A stretch of DNA of 64,000 bases from Buxus sempervirens (GCA_947561395.2 OX387191.1:40675439-40739438), one strand, 5' to 3'. Positions 35,500 to 48,100 are shown, numbered from the stretch's first letter. Program-made: numbers and translations. The notes: generated by a model from the letters alone, not told the origin.

Positions 35500-36229
35500 T
35501 TTTGCAGCGATAACTTCTTGTTTTGAACTCGAAAGATGAGAGGAAGAGAGTGTCTCACAAGCATGACAGAAATTTGTACACACAAATTTCATGTATTTTG
35601 CTTTAACACAAGAGATGGTAATTACAAATAATAAGAATAATAAAAATTTGATGAAAAGAGGGATTGTACTCTCTTTGGGTGCTCAATCACATGAGCATCC
35701 TCTGATTGATAAGTGATTTGATGTAGACGAATGCCAGATGACGTTCTTGGATTTCAAAGTGATTGCAAGTGTTTTTCACTCCAGATTTTGTGCTTGCTTC
35801 AGCTTTTCTGTTGGCTTGAAAGAGGATTTTCTCTTTGTAGAGAAGTGCCCCTTTATTCTTTGGGAGAGGGTTTTCTCTTTAAGAGAAATGCTCCTTTCTT
35901 ATTTGGGATGGAGGATTTGCTTCTACCTTTTAGTTGTTTTTGCCTTTGGTGGAGGGTTTTCTCTTCAAGAGAATTTCTCCAGAGTTTCAACCTTTGATCT
36001 CCTTGATTTGATTTGTGTCTTCTCCTTGTAACCAAGCACCCTATTTATAAAGTTAAAATTACAAGGAATTGACAAATTTACCCTTTAAGGGATAAATAAG
36101 AAGATTTTAAGTTAAAATAACCCATACTTATCTTATGAGATATGGGCTCAAAATTGGGCTTAATAAGCTGTTCTTTTTCAAGCCCGTTGAGAAATTTGGC
36201 TTGGGCCTTGCACAATTTTGATGCCTACA
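35500..36229 (-). mobile_element. Leader and 5' LTR of element H
   Basis: On the minus strand a plausible LTR start TGTAGGCATC lies at 36229. TATAAATA follows at 36042-36049 and three hairpin repeats at 35829-35973. About 330 bases then lead to the gag ATG at 35499. I could not place the LTR end or a clear PBS, so the LTR/leader split is open. Confidence 0.6.
35829..35973 (-). repeat. Three tandem hairpin repeats in the element H leader
   Basis: Hairpins TTCTCT/AGAGAA (35829-35844), TTCTCTT/AAGAGAA (35873-35887) and TTCTCTT/AAGAGAA (35959-35973). Each sits in a diverged unit with an adjacent GAGGGTTTT-like or GAGGATTTT-like sequence. They lie downstream of the TATA box, so they would be in the RNA 5' leader. 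Confidence 0.85.
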
Positions 36230-36310
36230 AATTTACATACAACCATCTGCAAATAAAAAATCATTATTATGCCTTCCTATTTTGCTGCTCTTGTCTTGTG
36301 CGTTTATATG

Positions 36311-36311
<1 letters not shown>

Positions 36312-36364
<53 letters not shown>
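36312..36364. repeat. (CT)n microsatellite
   Basis: About 26 uninterrupted CT units. Leucine/serine-rich and Arg/Glu-rich open frames across it are artefacts. Confidence 0.98.
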
Positions 36365-36368
<4 letters not shown>

Positions 36369-36406
36369 TACTTGGTGCTTTTGATTTGTTCTCAAAATTT
36401 TAATTG

Positions 36407-36475
36407 CAATATGGAGCTCATTTTGAAGAAGGTCCTTGGAGGACATTATGTGCACTACCAGCATTTTGGGTGTTT
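36407..36475 (+). pseudogene. Glutamate-cysteine ligase-like exon remnant
   Basis: Plus-strand translation contains [16 protein letters not shown] followed by GLF after one extra codon. From memory, plant glutamate-cysteine ligase (GSH1, first step of glutathione synthesis) has a closely similar [20 protein letters not shown] segment. The frame stays open to about 36595 but the similarity ends near 36475. No other ligase exon is visible in the 500 bases on either side. It is probably a captured or decayed exon, not a working gene. The identification rests on about 16 residues. Confidence 0.4.
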
Positions 36476-36944
36476 GGTCTTTTCAATCCATATGTGCCTA
36501 AATCTTCATTTCTGGAGTATTTAGGTGTGATTGATCTGATGAAAGACATAAATACTCACACCCGACCTGTTTTGTTTTTTTTTTCCTTGGCAGGCAATTG
36601 AAAGATTCATTAAAGTAGAAATACAGACATCTGAAGTATAGATGGCATATAAAAAAGAAGCAAAGAAATTTTAAAAAAAAATACTTAAACCCAACTTAAG
36701 AAACCAAATATTTCGTAGGGGGAGTAGAATTATTTGGAATACACTGCCTCACTTGTTCACTGCCCATCCGTGCTCACATTTACAGATCTTATTTTCCCCG
36801 TAGGACACATGAATCTCCTTGGATTCAATAAACAAAAGTTGTACTTTGCTAAATTGGGTAGCTTATCATGTTGATGGCAATTTTGGATTCAAAGTCTACA
36901 TCAACTCATTTATTCATAGAAGCCCAATTTTGGGTAGCTTATCA

Positions 36945-37812
36945 GCATTTTTGGTCTACATTTCAGGCAGCCATGGACACAAAGCTTAGTTTCAGTACTA
37001 GCTATCATCCTCAGACAGATGGACAGTCTGAGCGTACCATTTTGACGTTGGAAGACATGCTGAGATGTTGTGTTATGGATTGGGGAGACAGTTGGAACCA
37101 GCACCTACCATTAGCGGAGTTTGCCTATAATAATAGCTATCAAGCAAGTATTCAGATGGCATCATTTGAGGCACTATATGGCAGAGCTTGTAGATCCCCA
37201 GTGTGCTGGATGGAAGTTGGAGAAAGGCAGCTTATTGGGCCGTAAATTGTACAAGAAAGTGTAAAGAAGATAAATCAGATTAGGCAGAATATGTTTACAG
37301 CCCAAAGTCGTCAAAAGAGCTACGTTGACACTAGAAGGAGAGATCTACATTTCGAGATTGGTGATTTGGTGTTTCTGAAAGTGTCTCCATCTTGTGGGAT
37401 TAAGAGATTTGGCAAGAAAGGCAAGTTGGCTCCGAGATATATAGGTCCATTTGAGATTTTGGATACAGTGGAACCAATGGCATACAAATTGGCATTGCCT
37501 ACATAGCTGAAGGGAGTTCATAACGTGTTCCATGTTTCTATGTTGAGGAAGTACGTGCTTGACCCTACACACATTATCCAACATGAGGCATTGGTAGTGC
37601 GTGAGGATTTGACATACGAGGAACACCCAGTTAAGATCTTGGACTAGCGAGAGCAAGTTCTACGTACTAAGGTAATCTCACTTGTAAAAGTGCTTTGACA
37701 AAACCACACAGTTGAGGAGGCCACTTGGGAGTTGGAGTCGAAGATGCAAAGGAAGTATCCTCGCCTATTTCCAGAGTTGCAAGGTAAATTTCGAGGACGA
37801 AAATTTTCTTTT
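36945..37812 (+). pseudogene. Integrase C-terminal half and chromodomain-like end, Tekay/Del-like element
   Basis: Starts inside the integrase core (FSTSYHPQTDGQSERTI, which holds the catalytic Glu). It continues through LPLAEFAYNNSYQASI, EALYGRACRSPVCW and GDLVFLKVSP. The GPY/F-type KLAPRYIGPFEILDTVEPMA follows, then VFHVSMLRKY. A chromodomain-like tail comes last (YEEHPVKILD, HTVEEATWELESKMQRKYP). Gag, protease, RT, RNase H and the first two catalytic Asp residues are missing. In-frame stops lie near 37243, 37504, 37646 and 37697. A direct repeat TGGGTAGCTTATCA at 36857 and 36929 lies near the truncation and may mark a deletion. Confidence 0.88.
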
Positions 37813-37824
37813 AGGAGGGGAGGA
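37813..37824 (+). other. Polypurine tract of the Tekay-like element
   Basis: AGGAGGGGAGGA lies directly before the LTR start TGTAAGACCCCG and after the chromodomain-like tail. The minus-strand copy at 49460-49471 occupies the same place. Confidence 0.9.
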
Positions 37825-40274
37825 TGTAAGACCCCGAATTTTCCTAAATATAAAAATCAATTAATAATTAATATTATTGAGGGTTTTAATTGATGGAAAT
37901 AATTTATTAATGTAGGTGATATCGTAATTAGTGGAGATCCAGAGTTGGGTGTAGATCCGACCGTCTGATCATGAGATGTCGTGGTAAGACCGATATTTTA
38001 ATTTGGATGTATTGTGATTGGGTGAGTGTGTGAAGTCTGATGCATGTGAGATGCGTGGGAATGAGGGTATATAAATAAGCTAAAATACCTAATAGCATAC
38101 GAGTTGAATACCTAAAGTTGTATTGTATTCGTATTCAACAGCCGCAAGGAGCAGTCGCACGACCAAGAGCGACCAGCGACCAGAGAAGAAGAGAAGGAGA
38201 AGCAAAAGAGAAATAGAAAGAAGGAGAGGGTTGCCCTGGTTCTATTTCATCCCAAAGGAGTGATTCACGTTAGTGTTTGTTGCTGTTCATAGAGAAGGAG
38301 AGGAAACGATCGAACAGAGATAGGTAGCACAAGTTTTTACGTTCATTTTGTGTTCTTGAGATTAATCGATTCGTGTTGTATGTTTTAGTTTTGTATTTAT
38401 ATGTATTTAGCATGATGGTGATCTTATATGTATGTTAGTATTGATTAGAACATGAAAAATCAGATTTCTATACACTGTTTTGACATTTTTGGTAGACAGC
38501 CGAGCTTACTGTGCTCAGCAATCCTCAGCGTTCCTAGGCGCTCGTTGAAAAAGTTTTGACTGCCATCGGAAGCTAACTGATTTGTCGTCGACGCTGATTT
38601 TTGAACTACCATTAACTCTAGACCGCCTGAGCGATCCTAGGTGATCCTGAGCGCTCAATGCAGAAAAATCCAATTTTTGCAAATTTAATCCCTGATTCAA
38701 TTCTAAATTATTTTTAACCAATTTTAATCATTAATTAAGATGTTTTAAGACCAAAATAAATTACCAATTACCTGTTTTATAGAAAAATAAAAATAGGGAA
38801 GTATTTAGGGTATTAGTTGCCGAGTTTTGTAAATAAGGAGAAAATCTAAGTTTTGTGATAAATAGACTTATAAATTTGGAATGAATAACTAAGAGACATG
38901 TAAATTTATATTGACAACCAAATTATTATATAAAGGATTTCCATATCAGAATTTTAGACCCAGTTATCCCGATATTAAGAGAAATTACAGATTTAACATT
39001 TATATGCCGATAGGCACTCTTACTTACAGAAATCTTAGTCCTTAGGGATTTTTGGTGTCTAGTGGGCATAGCTAGTTATAGATCCATAGTGTTGGCTAAA
39101 TAGCTAAGGGATATGTCATTTGGGTTGAGTTACTCCCTTGTGCGAATACGCTTCCTTTGCAAGTTGGGTTGCTCTGGAGGATTCTATGTCTAGAGGGACA
39201 CTCCGGTGCTCCGCTGGTGATTCCCTGTACATGTGGATAAGCGACCATCTCCATGTATTGATTTTAATGCTGCATGCTGGTGGTTCATGCCAATTTGATT
39301 GAGTCATGTGCAATAAGTCAATGACTACAGCTCCTATTTAAAGTGATGTTCACGAGCTTGAGTATCATTAGTAGGGTCGCCCTTAAGCCGCATAGTGGTA
39401 ATAGCATATGGTTGAGAGCCATCTCAAAGGTGCATCTTTCTTTGTGAATCCTACAATGATACTAAGATTACAAACACTTTTGATATTGTTCACATGCTAG
39501 ATGCATGTATTGGATGTTATGGCTGGATGTGACTGTTTAGTACATCCCGGTTTTATATTGGGTTCTGTTGTTGATTTCTGAATCATGATCTTTGATATAC
39601 ATGATACTGTTCATTGATACTTAAACTGTTTTATAGGCTATTTTGGGTTCCATGATCGTTATGAATGTTTATACAAGCCTGATTACACGAGACTGCTTAT
39701 TCGTGCATGAACATCTATTTTGAATATATATATGAACTGTTTATAGCATGCATATGTTACCTACTGAGATATTCATATCTCACCCAACTTCTCATTTCAT
39801 TTTTCACTTAATACGTGAGAGGGGAATCCTCGTGGGGATTATCAAAGTGAGCTTGCTGATTTTTCGCTGGAGGATTATTATCATCCTGACTTGATCTGAG
39901 GTCGAGGAAAGATGACTTATGACACTTTGACAGTCTGATTTTATTATTTATTTGGTTTTGATGTACTAGAGAGATTGAGAGCTTTGGTGACCCTTTTGAT
40001 TATTACCAGACTTGATTACTTGGATTTGATGGTTTATTTATTGCTTTAATGAGGATGTTAGACTACACTTCCACACATTGATGATTTTGCACTCTGATTA
40101 TAAATAGTAAATGGATTATTTTAATTCTTTAGTTTGGTTTATTTTATTGATTGTTTTGATATGGGCCCAGTAGAATCTTGAATTCGGTTGTTGAGCTGGA
40201 TTCGGGTTGTTACAGTAGAAAACTGGATTTGGGTCAGGTGCTAGTTTGCATTGATCCGAGTTTGGGACGTTATA
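37825..40274 (+). mobile_element. 3' LTR of the Tekay-like element (about 2450 bp)
   Basis: Starts TGTAAGACCCCGAATTTTCC after the PPT. By alignment with 62720-62848 (GGGTTGTTACAGTAG... to the end) it closes near ...GACGTTATA at 40274. TATA box at 38070-38077, GAGATA/TATCTC hairpin with TTCA loop at 39766-39781. No 5' partner remains, so no target duplication can be checked. Confidence 0.82.
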
Positions 40275-40553
40275 CGAGCTTTCTCTATTGGTATTAGACT
40301 GCATTTTTAACATTCTTTTGGGTACACATTATCACTCTAAATATATTCCGCAATGTAAAAAGAGTGAAAGAAAAACTCTAAAACATCTTGCAACTTTATT
40401 TTTCAACGCAACCATGTTATATGCTGCTATTTGAATCAATTATCTATATTATATATAATGAGAAGAGGGCCCTTGGAAATTGTGCCAATCTTAATGTGCC
40501 CTTTTTCTAAAAACCCTAACAAGTCATTGTTAAGATTTTTTAATAAAAGGTAT
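40275..40553. other. AT-rich spacer
   Basis: Short unannotated flank between two LTRs, ending in the target duplication GGTAT. No coding or repeat content recognised. Confidence 0.5.
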
Positions 40554-41001
40554 TGTAAGCACCTCATTTTTGCACCTCCCGAAAGGGCTGAAGGTGAAAA
40601 CCATAAAAATTAGCTCAAAACCCTAAGGGGCAAAAATTGACTTTTTGATCAAATCTAAGTTGATTACCCTACCCTATCCCAGTGGATAGGGAATCCCGAC
40701 ATGGTTCCAACGCAACCAAGTTTGCCGGAACCGGAGTCTAGATAAGGAAGTTGTGAGCAAAACAAGCCTCGGGAAGCAAAAATTGACTTTTTGCTCAAAC
40801 CTAGATTAACTGCCATCCCTATTCTAAAAGAAAGAAAGTCTTGACACGATTCCGACATAATTGAATTTGCCAAAATCGGGGTCCGGATCAGGGAGTTTGA
40901 GCATATTAAGATTCTGGGCGCAGTTCCAGCCTTTTGCTTAAAACTATAATTCACTGCAAAACCCTGTCCCAGTGGATAGAGAATGCCGGCCTAGTTCCAA
41001 T

Positions 41002-41726
41002 TAGGGGTGGCAATTTCTAGCCCGGCCCGCCCAGCCCGACCCTCCCGGCCCGGTTTTAATAGGGCTTGGGCATGATTTTTAGGCCCAGCGGGCTAGCCCG
41101 GCCCGGATTTTAAGAGCCCATAATATTTAGGGCTGGGCTTGGGTGAGTTTATTTTAGCCCGAATCAGCCTGGCCCGGCCCTATTAATATTATGTTTTCTA
41201 AAAAACATAATTTTAGTCTCTCCTTATCACTCTCCAACAAGACATCTCATTTAAAGTTGATTAGTTTAACATATTTTACATGTTTTAATGTATTTGGATT
41301 GTGGGATTTAATTTTCCTAGGCAATATAGAAACTTTCCAATAGTACATATATTTTTTGTATTCAAGTCTCAAAAAAACATTTCTTATCAAATATATGTTG
41401 AATGTGCATAAGAATTTCTATGTTTCGGAATGTTAAATACAACAATTCGTTAATGAACATGTGGCCTCATTGTCTTCTTTTGATTTAACTAAGCCTCAAA
41501 ATGTCTTGTGTTTTTGTTTCTTGATTAAAAAAAATTAATCATTTGTAAAAAAACCGGGCCAAATAGGGCCGGGCTTGGACAACTCTACTTTTATTAGGTT
41601 CGGGCTTGGGCCTGATTTCAAAGCCCAAAATTAGGGCCGGGCTGGGCTTGGGCAAGCCCTAAAGTACTTATATATGCTCTTAAGCCCAGCACGAACCCGG
41701 CCCAGCCCGATAAATTGCCACCCCTA
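41002..41726. mobile_element. Non-autonomous hAT-type transposon (725 bp)
   Basis: Terminal inverted repeats TAGGGGTGGCAATTT / AAATTGCCACCCCTA, with an 8-bp target duplication GTTCCAAT (40994-41001 and 41727-41734). Both are diagnostic of hAT elements. Subterminal regions are packed with GGGCCGGGCTTGGG-like motifs in both orientations. There is no transposase, so mobilisation would need an autonomous partner. Confidence 0.95.
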
Positions 41727-42224
41727 GTTCCAATGCAACTGAGTTTGCCAGAATTGGGGTTTGAATCGGGCAGTTATGAGCAAGTCAAACCCTAAGATAG
41801 AAATGCAGAAAACTGCCCACGTGGCAAAAATGCAAAGAAAGGACGAAAGGACAAAAGGAATAAAATATCTTGAATATAATATCATTTTCCTAAAAATATC
41901 TTGAATTTATCATTTAAAATAAATAAAAAATCAAAAATTCAGATTCTTTCATTAAGAGAGAGAATCCAATCAATCAAATTGGGCAAATCAAATCAAATCA
42001 AATCAGTCAAAATTGAAAAGAGAGAAAATCTTATCCAAAATCTTATTTGAAATCTCAAAAAATCTCAAATCCATACATATATACAATGCGGACAGAGCAA
42101 AAATAGGCTAAAATTGGTCTACCCGCACTTCATATATGGTTTGGAAAGATCTTTTGGAAATATTATCCATTGCGCGTATCCGATCGTGTTGATTGCGGAA
42201 AGGACAGTTTTGTCCGCACATTAA

Positions 42225-42247
42225 ATACGGATCAAGCTTGTCCGTAT
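42225..42247 (+). repeat. U3 palindrome of the 40554 LTR
   Basis: ATACGGA (42225-42231) pairs with TCCGTAT (42241-42247) around a 9-base loop, about 55 bases upstream of the TATA-like motif. The next 45 bases contain GGATCAGGCCAATC and GGATCCGGCC, which echo the U5 palindrome. Confidence 0.8.
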
Positions 42248-43610
42248 ATGGTGTATGGATCAGGCCAATCTGTACACTATGTATGGATCCGGCCTTTTTT
42301 TCTATTAAAGGGGCCCTACACCTCAATGCAGGGGTTGGTTTTTTTTGGGTTTCTGGCTTTGCTCCCCCTTTTCCCTCCTGTCTGAAACCTCCCCTTGGAC
42401 CACCTCTCCCACTTCCAAGCTCTCCTAAATCCCCAAAATACCCCTCTAACCCCTTCTTTCATCTCTTTCTTCCTTTCTCACCAACAAGAAGACAAAGGAG
42501 GAAGTTTGGTGGAGCCAAGGGGAGACTCCAGCTGCTGTCCACACCCACAAGGGTCCCTCACACCTCTCTAAGAAGGAAAGCAACACCAAGGTAAGCCTCC
42601 TTGGCATGTGTAGTTTAACATATATGAAAATGAGGGTATTGTGAGCATGTTTCTTCTAAGCATAGTTTTTCCACTTTGAGCATGTCTGTCTATCATGTTT
42701 CCTTCACTTCTTTACATGGGTGAACTTCCCATGGTAAGGGGAATCACCGAAATCCAAAGAGGGAGAACGAGAGGCCATGGTAATGCCTTTAAAGTCATTC
42801 TTTAAGTCCCTTTTATGGATGGTTTTCATTATATGTTTATTTTAAGGGGAGCATGTTCCTCTCTATCTCTCCATATTTTGTACCCCATTAAAACCCCCAA
42901 TTCCCTTCCCTTTTTTTAGTCTCTTTTTGCATGCTACATCATCTCTTTTTGCATGCTACATCATTACTCCATGCTAGGAAATGCTTGCTTGGGTTTGCAT
43001 GCACGAAAATCATGTTAAATATGTCCTTTATCATGCCTTATCTACTGTTTTGGCTTGTATTTGTAAGCACATGGTGAACACCAACCACCACCATGCACAT
43101 GCATGAAGCACGTAGGAGGTAGGCTTGAATCTCGATCATCTTGGCTTCATTTCACTAGCATGAGTATCAATGCATGTAGCACATACCTCCTACCACTGTT
43201 TTAGCATGCTTATGTTTACTTGGATATTTTGTGTAATTTATTTGGATGTATGCATATATGGTTTGGCCGTGGCTCAAAGCAAGTGATCTTTCGGGTCCTT
43301 GGAATGCTCTCTTTTAGAGGGGAGCATCTCCTTTGCTTAGAACCAAGTGGGGAACCTCCTTCCCACTTAAGATCAGTGAGTTTAAACTCCCAAACAGTGA
43401 GGGAGAGGCCCCAAGCCTTCCCCCTCCTTCCCTCCTTTGGTTTAGAAGTAGAAAATTAGGGTTTTGTGCCAAAAATGGGCATTGGAAGCCGCTGTGGATC
43501 AACACTATGACTCATAGACATGTTCTGACACATTGGAGTGGAGGAGTCCCTAGTCCCCCTTGAAAAATTTGGGTTTTGGGCGTTTCAGGTCCTGCCCATA
43601 TACACAGGGT

Positions 43611-43653
43611 GGATTGGCCTGATTCGTACAGTATATACGGATTAGGCCAATCC
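43611..43653 (+). repeat. U5 palindrome of the 40554 LTR
   Basis: GGATTGGCCT pairs with AGGCCAATCC, then a G-T pair, then ATTCGTA pairs with TACGGAT (one G-T), giving about 18 bp of stem around a 7-base loop. Its ACGGAT and GGCCAATC words recur in U3 of the same LTR. Confidence 0.9.
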
Positions 43654-44455
43654 GCATATTTTATACAGGCAGCACACGATAAATATACAAAATCTGATTT
43701 TTCGGGATTTAACAAGTTTAAACAAATAATTTATCAATCAACCCTAACCTAATGAGGTCTCTGATTGCTCAGAGACCTCTCTTGGGACTTGGGCCCTCCT
43801 TGTGGGCCTTCCAACGGGTCCCACACCCGTCTTACCTAACTAAAGCCCATTCCAATGGTGGGCTTCAAGGGCAACTTGGCTAAGCCCAGTAGTCCCGCTT
43901 TAAAAATCTAAACCCATTAAATCCTTTGCATGTTTTAATCATCTCCAAACCAAATAAACCAAATTCCGAAAAGGGGTTATCCAACATAACCCCCAAATGG
44001 GACTTGGGCTTGACTTAAGCCCAAACTGGCATTCCCGTGGGCCTTCCAACGAGGCCCCACACTGGACCCACATCACCTTAAATAACAAAGATAAAATCAA
44101 AAGAGAGGGACCCACACCATTCAGGTGGTCCCCACAGACTTAGCAAACAGGATTGCATATTTGACATAGGATTGGGTGAGTAGACCAAAAGTTGACTCTA
44201 ACCAAGAAGCCCTATGGGACCCATCACCCGATGGAGCGGACCGGGGTGTCTATGGATTTCCCCGGACCACAATCGAGACCCTACCTTGAATCTCAAGCCA
44301 CAAACCGCCTAAATAAACAAATCTAGGCACCCAGGTGTCTGCCAACACCCCCATCAGGCAGTGGCGACTCCAAAATCCTGATTTACCCCGAAATGAGGCA
44401 TGCACTCCCGTGCGCCTCGCAGTGCAGCCCGCCGTTATGACGCACGCATAGGTAT

Positions 44456-45168
44456 AATAGTCAAAATTGCCTAATTCCCTTAAAACTTGAGTGTTGTACA
44501 ACTGTTCCCTCCTTTATTTTTCTACGTACGTATAGTACTGCACGTGCAATTTGCTAGTTGGGCGCAAACTGGGTGGAACTAGCACAATATTTTAACCATC
44601 TCATGAAAGGGCAGGACACTAATTTTTTGTTTGGGTTTTTTACAGCAACACCCCCTGAGGTTTGGCAAATGGGCATGCGCTATCCCTGTGGTTTAAAAAT
44701 AATCACTTATAACCCTCAAGCTTCTCAAAACCATCACTTACTACCCTTACCGTCAGTTGGAGAGAAACGATGTTAAGTATCTAATTTTTAAAGACAAAAC
44801 TACCCCCTTCTCTTTTAACACTCACCCGCCCCCTTCTCTCATAGAACCCCCATTCCTCCCCCTTTCAACGAACCCTTCTTCCTCTTTGGACGACTCTTCG
44901 GACGAACTGAAGCAAACGAAGCTTGGACTTACTAGCAAGTGGAGACTAAGCTAGCACGACTTGGAATTTCTGGTAAGTCATTCGCCATTAACGTCCTCTT
45001 CAATTTCCTCCTTAAGATTTGAAGGGGCTAGTGTTTCCTCCTGAAGAATTTCTGCTAATCGACATTCGTTACTACATGCTCTTTCTAATTGTTTTTTGTT
45101 TTTCTCTCCTTTTCTCCGCCTCTGAACAATCAAGAATATTATATGAGATCAGTTGTGGATGTGTTGAC
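44456..45168. other. Flanking single-copy-looking DNA, possible 5' gene region
   Basis: Contains ACACCCCCTGAGGTTTGGCA and CCTGTGGTTT phrases (44648-44698) that resemble a dispersed plant repeat. A C/T-rich stretch with a good splice donor (CTGGTAAGT at 44970-44978) follows. It may be the 5' leader and intron of a host gene broken by the retroelement fragment that follows. No coding exon recognised here. Confidence 0.35.
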
Positions 45169-45187
45169 ACCGGGTTCGTGATGTATG
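45169..45187. repeat. 19-bp direct repeat, left copy
   Basis: ACCGGGTTCGTGATGTATG, identical to 49806-49824. The last two bases overlap the LTR terminus, so 17 bp lie strictly outside the element. Confidence 0.9.
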
Positions 45188-48100
45188 TAACGCCCCGGAT
45201 CCGGGTTACGTAATGGAACCGTAACTCGTACCCAATGGTTAGATAAACAAACTGCAGGATCTATATCAGAGTGTAAGAAACATGACATTCAATTTATTAT
45301 TACCAACAAAAATATCAGAGTTCGCTAAAATATCCCGATCACCCAATCACCATGAATTGAAAGAATTGCAATTCAAAAGCTACTCACTATCTCAAATGAA
45401 AATAACAGCTAAAATGTATCTCAAAGGTCACTCGACAAAATAGTCCTCTCCCCTATACTCAGGGTAAACCGCAGCTGGCTCAACCCCACGAATATCGTCC
45501 TCACCAAGATCTGAAAACAAAACAAAACAAACGGAATGAGATACGAATATCTCAGCAAGTATCAAATGCATGCATAAAACATTTAACAACAGTCCTCAAA
45601 CATGCTCCTGGAATAACTGTGCATTAATAACAATCACCAAGCTTACTGGTTAACCCGAATAATCGGAAAACAACATATACTGATAAAGAAATATATTAAC
45701 AATCACCGAATAACCGAAAACCAATACTGTGCACTCATTGGAGGTAAGTCCGTGTTGGACTCATGAAATAAATCCCCTTTAACTAGTGTAAAACCAAGCT
45801 CACTATGCCACCTCCCGGCTTATGTGCGAAGCCGAGCTACACGGTCATCGACTTATTGCGGGAGAACCCATCCAGATACAGAATGAGTTGGCATGTACTA
45901 TCCTAACATAGCCGCAGCCAACCAGATACAGAGAAGGCCTCATCGAGGTACACGATGGAACGCGTACGTGAACACAAGTGTTACGACTAGCAAAGAAACT
46001 ATCTTTTCCACTATCTAGCTCCTAACATGGATCCATATCGGGCTATGCCCACTAGACTCTATAACCAAAACCAATAGTGAAAACCAGTATGCACAACTCA
46101 TCTCAATCTCAATACTATCATCCCAAGCTACACGGGCATCCCCGAGATACACGGAGGCAACAGCCATCAAACCATCAAAAACATTGTTCAAGTACAAAGA
46201 GAAAACAAATAATCACTTTTCACCAAATAATTTGATTCCAAGCTCTTTTTCAAAGTATTGCATAAAATTTCCCTCTTTACGGTCAAAGTTAGGGGAATTG
46301 CTCAATTTCGGCTAAACCGGCAAATTCGAATGTCAAAACTAGAATTAAATAGCATTACTAAAATTCAGACCTGAATTAATTAACTTGTGCCCAAACAGTG
46401 GCTCTTTCTATAATTATTAACCTTAGTTTACTCACTTTAACATAAACCTTTAATGTTTGCTATTAATACTTCTATCTCATCTATGAAAAACCCATAAATT
46501 TCCTCCTCTTGGTTATCCCAAATTCAGTAATTATTCTCTATTATTTGACCCAAAATCTTAGATAGGATCTGAAACTCATAAACCAATCATTTAGTCTCAA
46601 CCTGTAACTCTATTACACCTAATTCACCCTTCACAAATCTGAATATTCATCTTGCTTATTCGACTATAACTCCTGATATTTATGTTCCATTCAGTCCTTA
46701 CTTACTCCCTCCACTCCCCTTTTATCATTTCTAATCAATCCTTCCAACATCTTTCCCAATTGTGTTTCATAAATTAAAGTGTGTATGTGTTCGACTAGTT
46801 TCAATATTCTAAGAATGCTCAAATAATTAACAAATACAGGTTTCTGATTTCATAAATTTATACCTTAGCTATGCTCACATTTTTCAGTGCCTCCTATACC
46901 TCAAAATCTCTTAATAACTTCCAATTAAACTCCCTAAGAGTAATCCATTAGTTGAGATTAATAACAACTAGCCAATCAAAAAAAACTGGCGCCATCCTTT
47001 TGAGGAGGTGGGCGCCAACCAACTGCACTCAGCAGCACCCAACACATACCAAATGTGGAGTGCTATTGGTCCCATTTCCCAAATAAAACTGAACTAATAT
47101 TTTACTTCCCAACCAATTACATGATGAAAATTGCTCATTCAAGTGATAGGTTTCACCTGCCGTGGATTTATTTTAACACTCTAACCATTAACAACTTAAC
47201 AGCCCATGCTAGAACCCAAACCAGTTTTTAGCACCGTCAATCATAGTTTCCAGGATTTTTCCAGCACCTCTTGTGTACTGAAAATGAGTAGATTTTCTCA
47301 TCCTTAACTCTCTTAAGTAACCCCTCACTTTAGCCCCTATATAGCAACTAATTAGATTACTTAACCAACATAGGAGCTAGCGCTGACCTCTGTTGAGGTT
47401 GGCAGCACCCAGCGCCTATTTCATTGTTCCCATGAACACAATCTATTAAACATAAGGTCTTTGCCTTATAATTTCCAGCTCTTAACTTAACCAATTAAAC
47501 CCCTATTATGGACTTGTACACATATAAAATTACTGTTACTAAACATCCATATAAGGGTGCAAGGCTGGAGCTGGCGCTGACCCTTTGATGAGGTTGGCGC
47601 TGGATATAAGTACTCAGTGCCAGGCTACATTTCCCAGGTTTGAGTGTTTCCAATTGAGTCAAACACCATGGCTGAATTACATACTTTGCATTCAATCTTT
47701 TCTTAGTTAATCTAGCCTCTTCCCAATGGCCCTTTTTAACATGAATCATGTTTAGTAAATCCATTGCTAACATTTGCATGAACTCAGCCACTCGTGCCCT
47801 TCTTTTGACTGAGATTTTATGCTACAACCTCAATTCATCTTCCCAATAATTATCATATCAATTATGCTGTGTTCAACCTGGTTATCAAGACATTCTTTCA
47901 TTAATTACTACCACCCCATACATTTAACTATATAAAACCAACTCTTCTCAAAGACAACCCCTGCAAGGCTAAATACAGATTTGACCATCCAACCATATCT
48001 AGGATCGTCTTAATCATTATATGTATACCTTAAGCACTCATTCAAAATTCTGTAGTGACTAATCCATAACACTCTCATTAGTTGGGCATGCCATTTCTCT

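Larger units (their letters stand above)
40554..44450 (+). mobile_element. Solo LTR, Tat-type (3897 bp with a hAT insert), TG...TA ends
   Basis: Starts TGTAAGCACC and ends ...CGCACGCATA, with direct repeats GGTAT at 40549-40553 and 44451-44455. U3 has about three CGACATGGTTCCAACGCAAC-type boxes; the third holds the hAT element. TATA-like TATTAAAG is at 42303-42310. U5 has GTGGGCC hairpins at 43802-43824 and 44037-44060 and the shared GGACCGGGGTGTCTATGG block near 44238. Like the LTR at 16829, it ends in TA instead of CA. Confidence 0.92.

Noticed and set aside
43220-43563. Apparent ORFs in LTR U5/R regions (42.2-43.7 kb, 19.3-20.3 kb, 14.6-15.0 kb)
   Set aside because: Opposite-strand and overlapping frames are equally long, none recurs in frame in sister LTRs, and no domain is recognisable.
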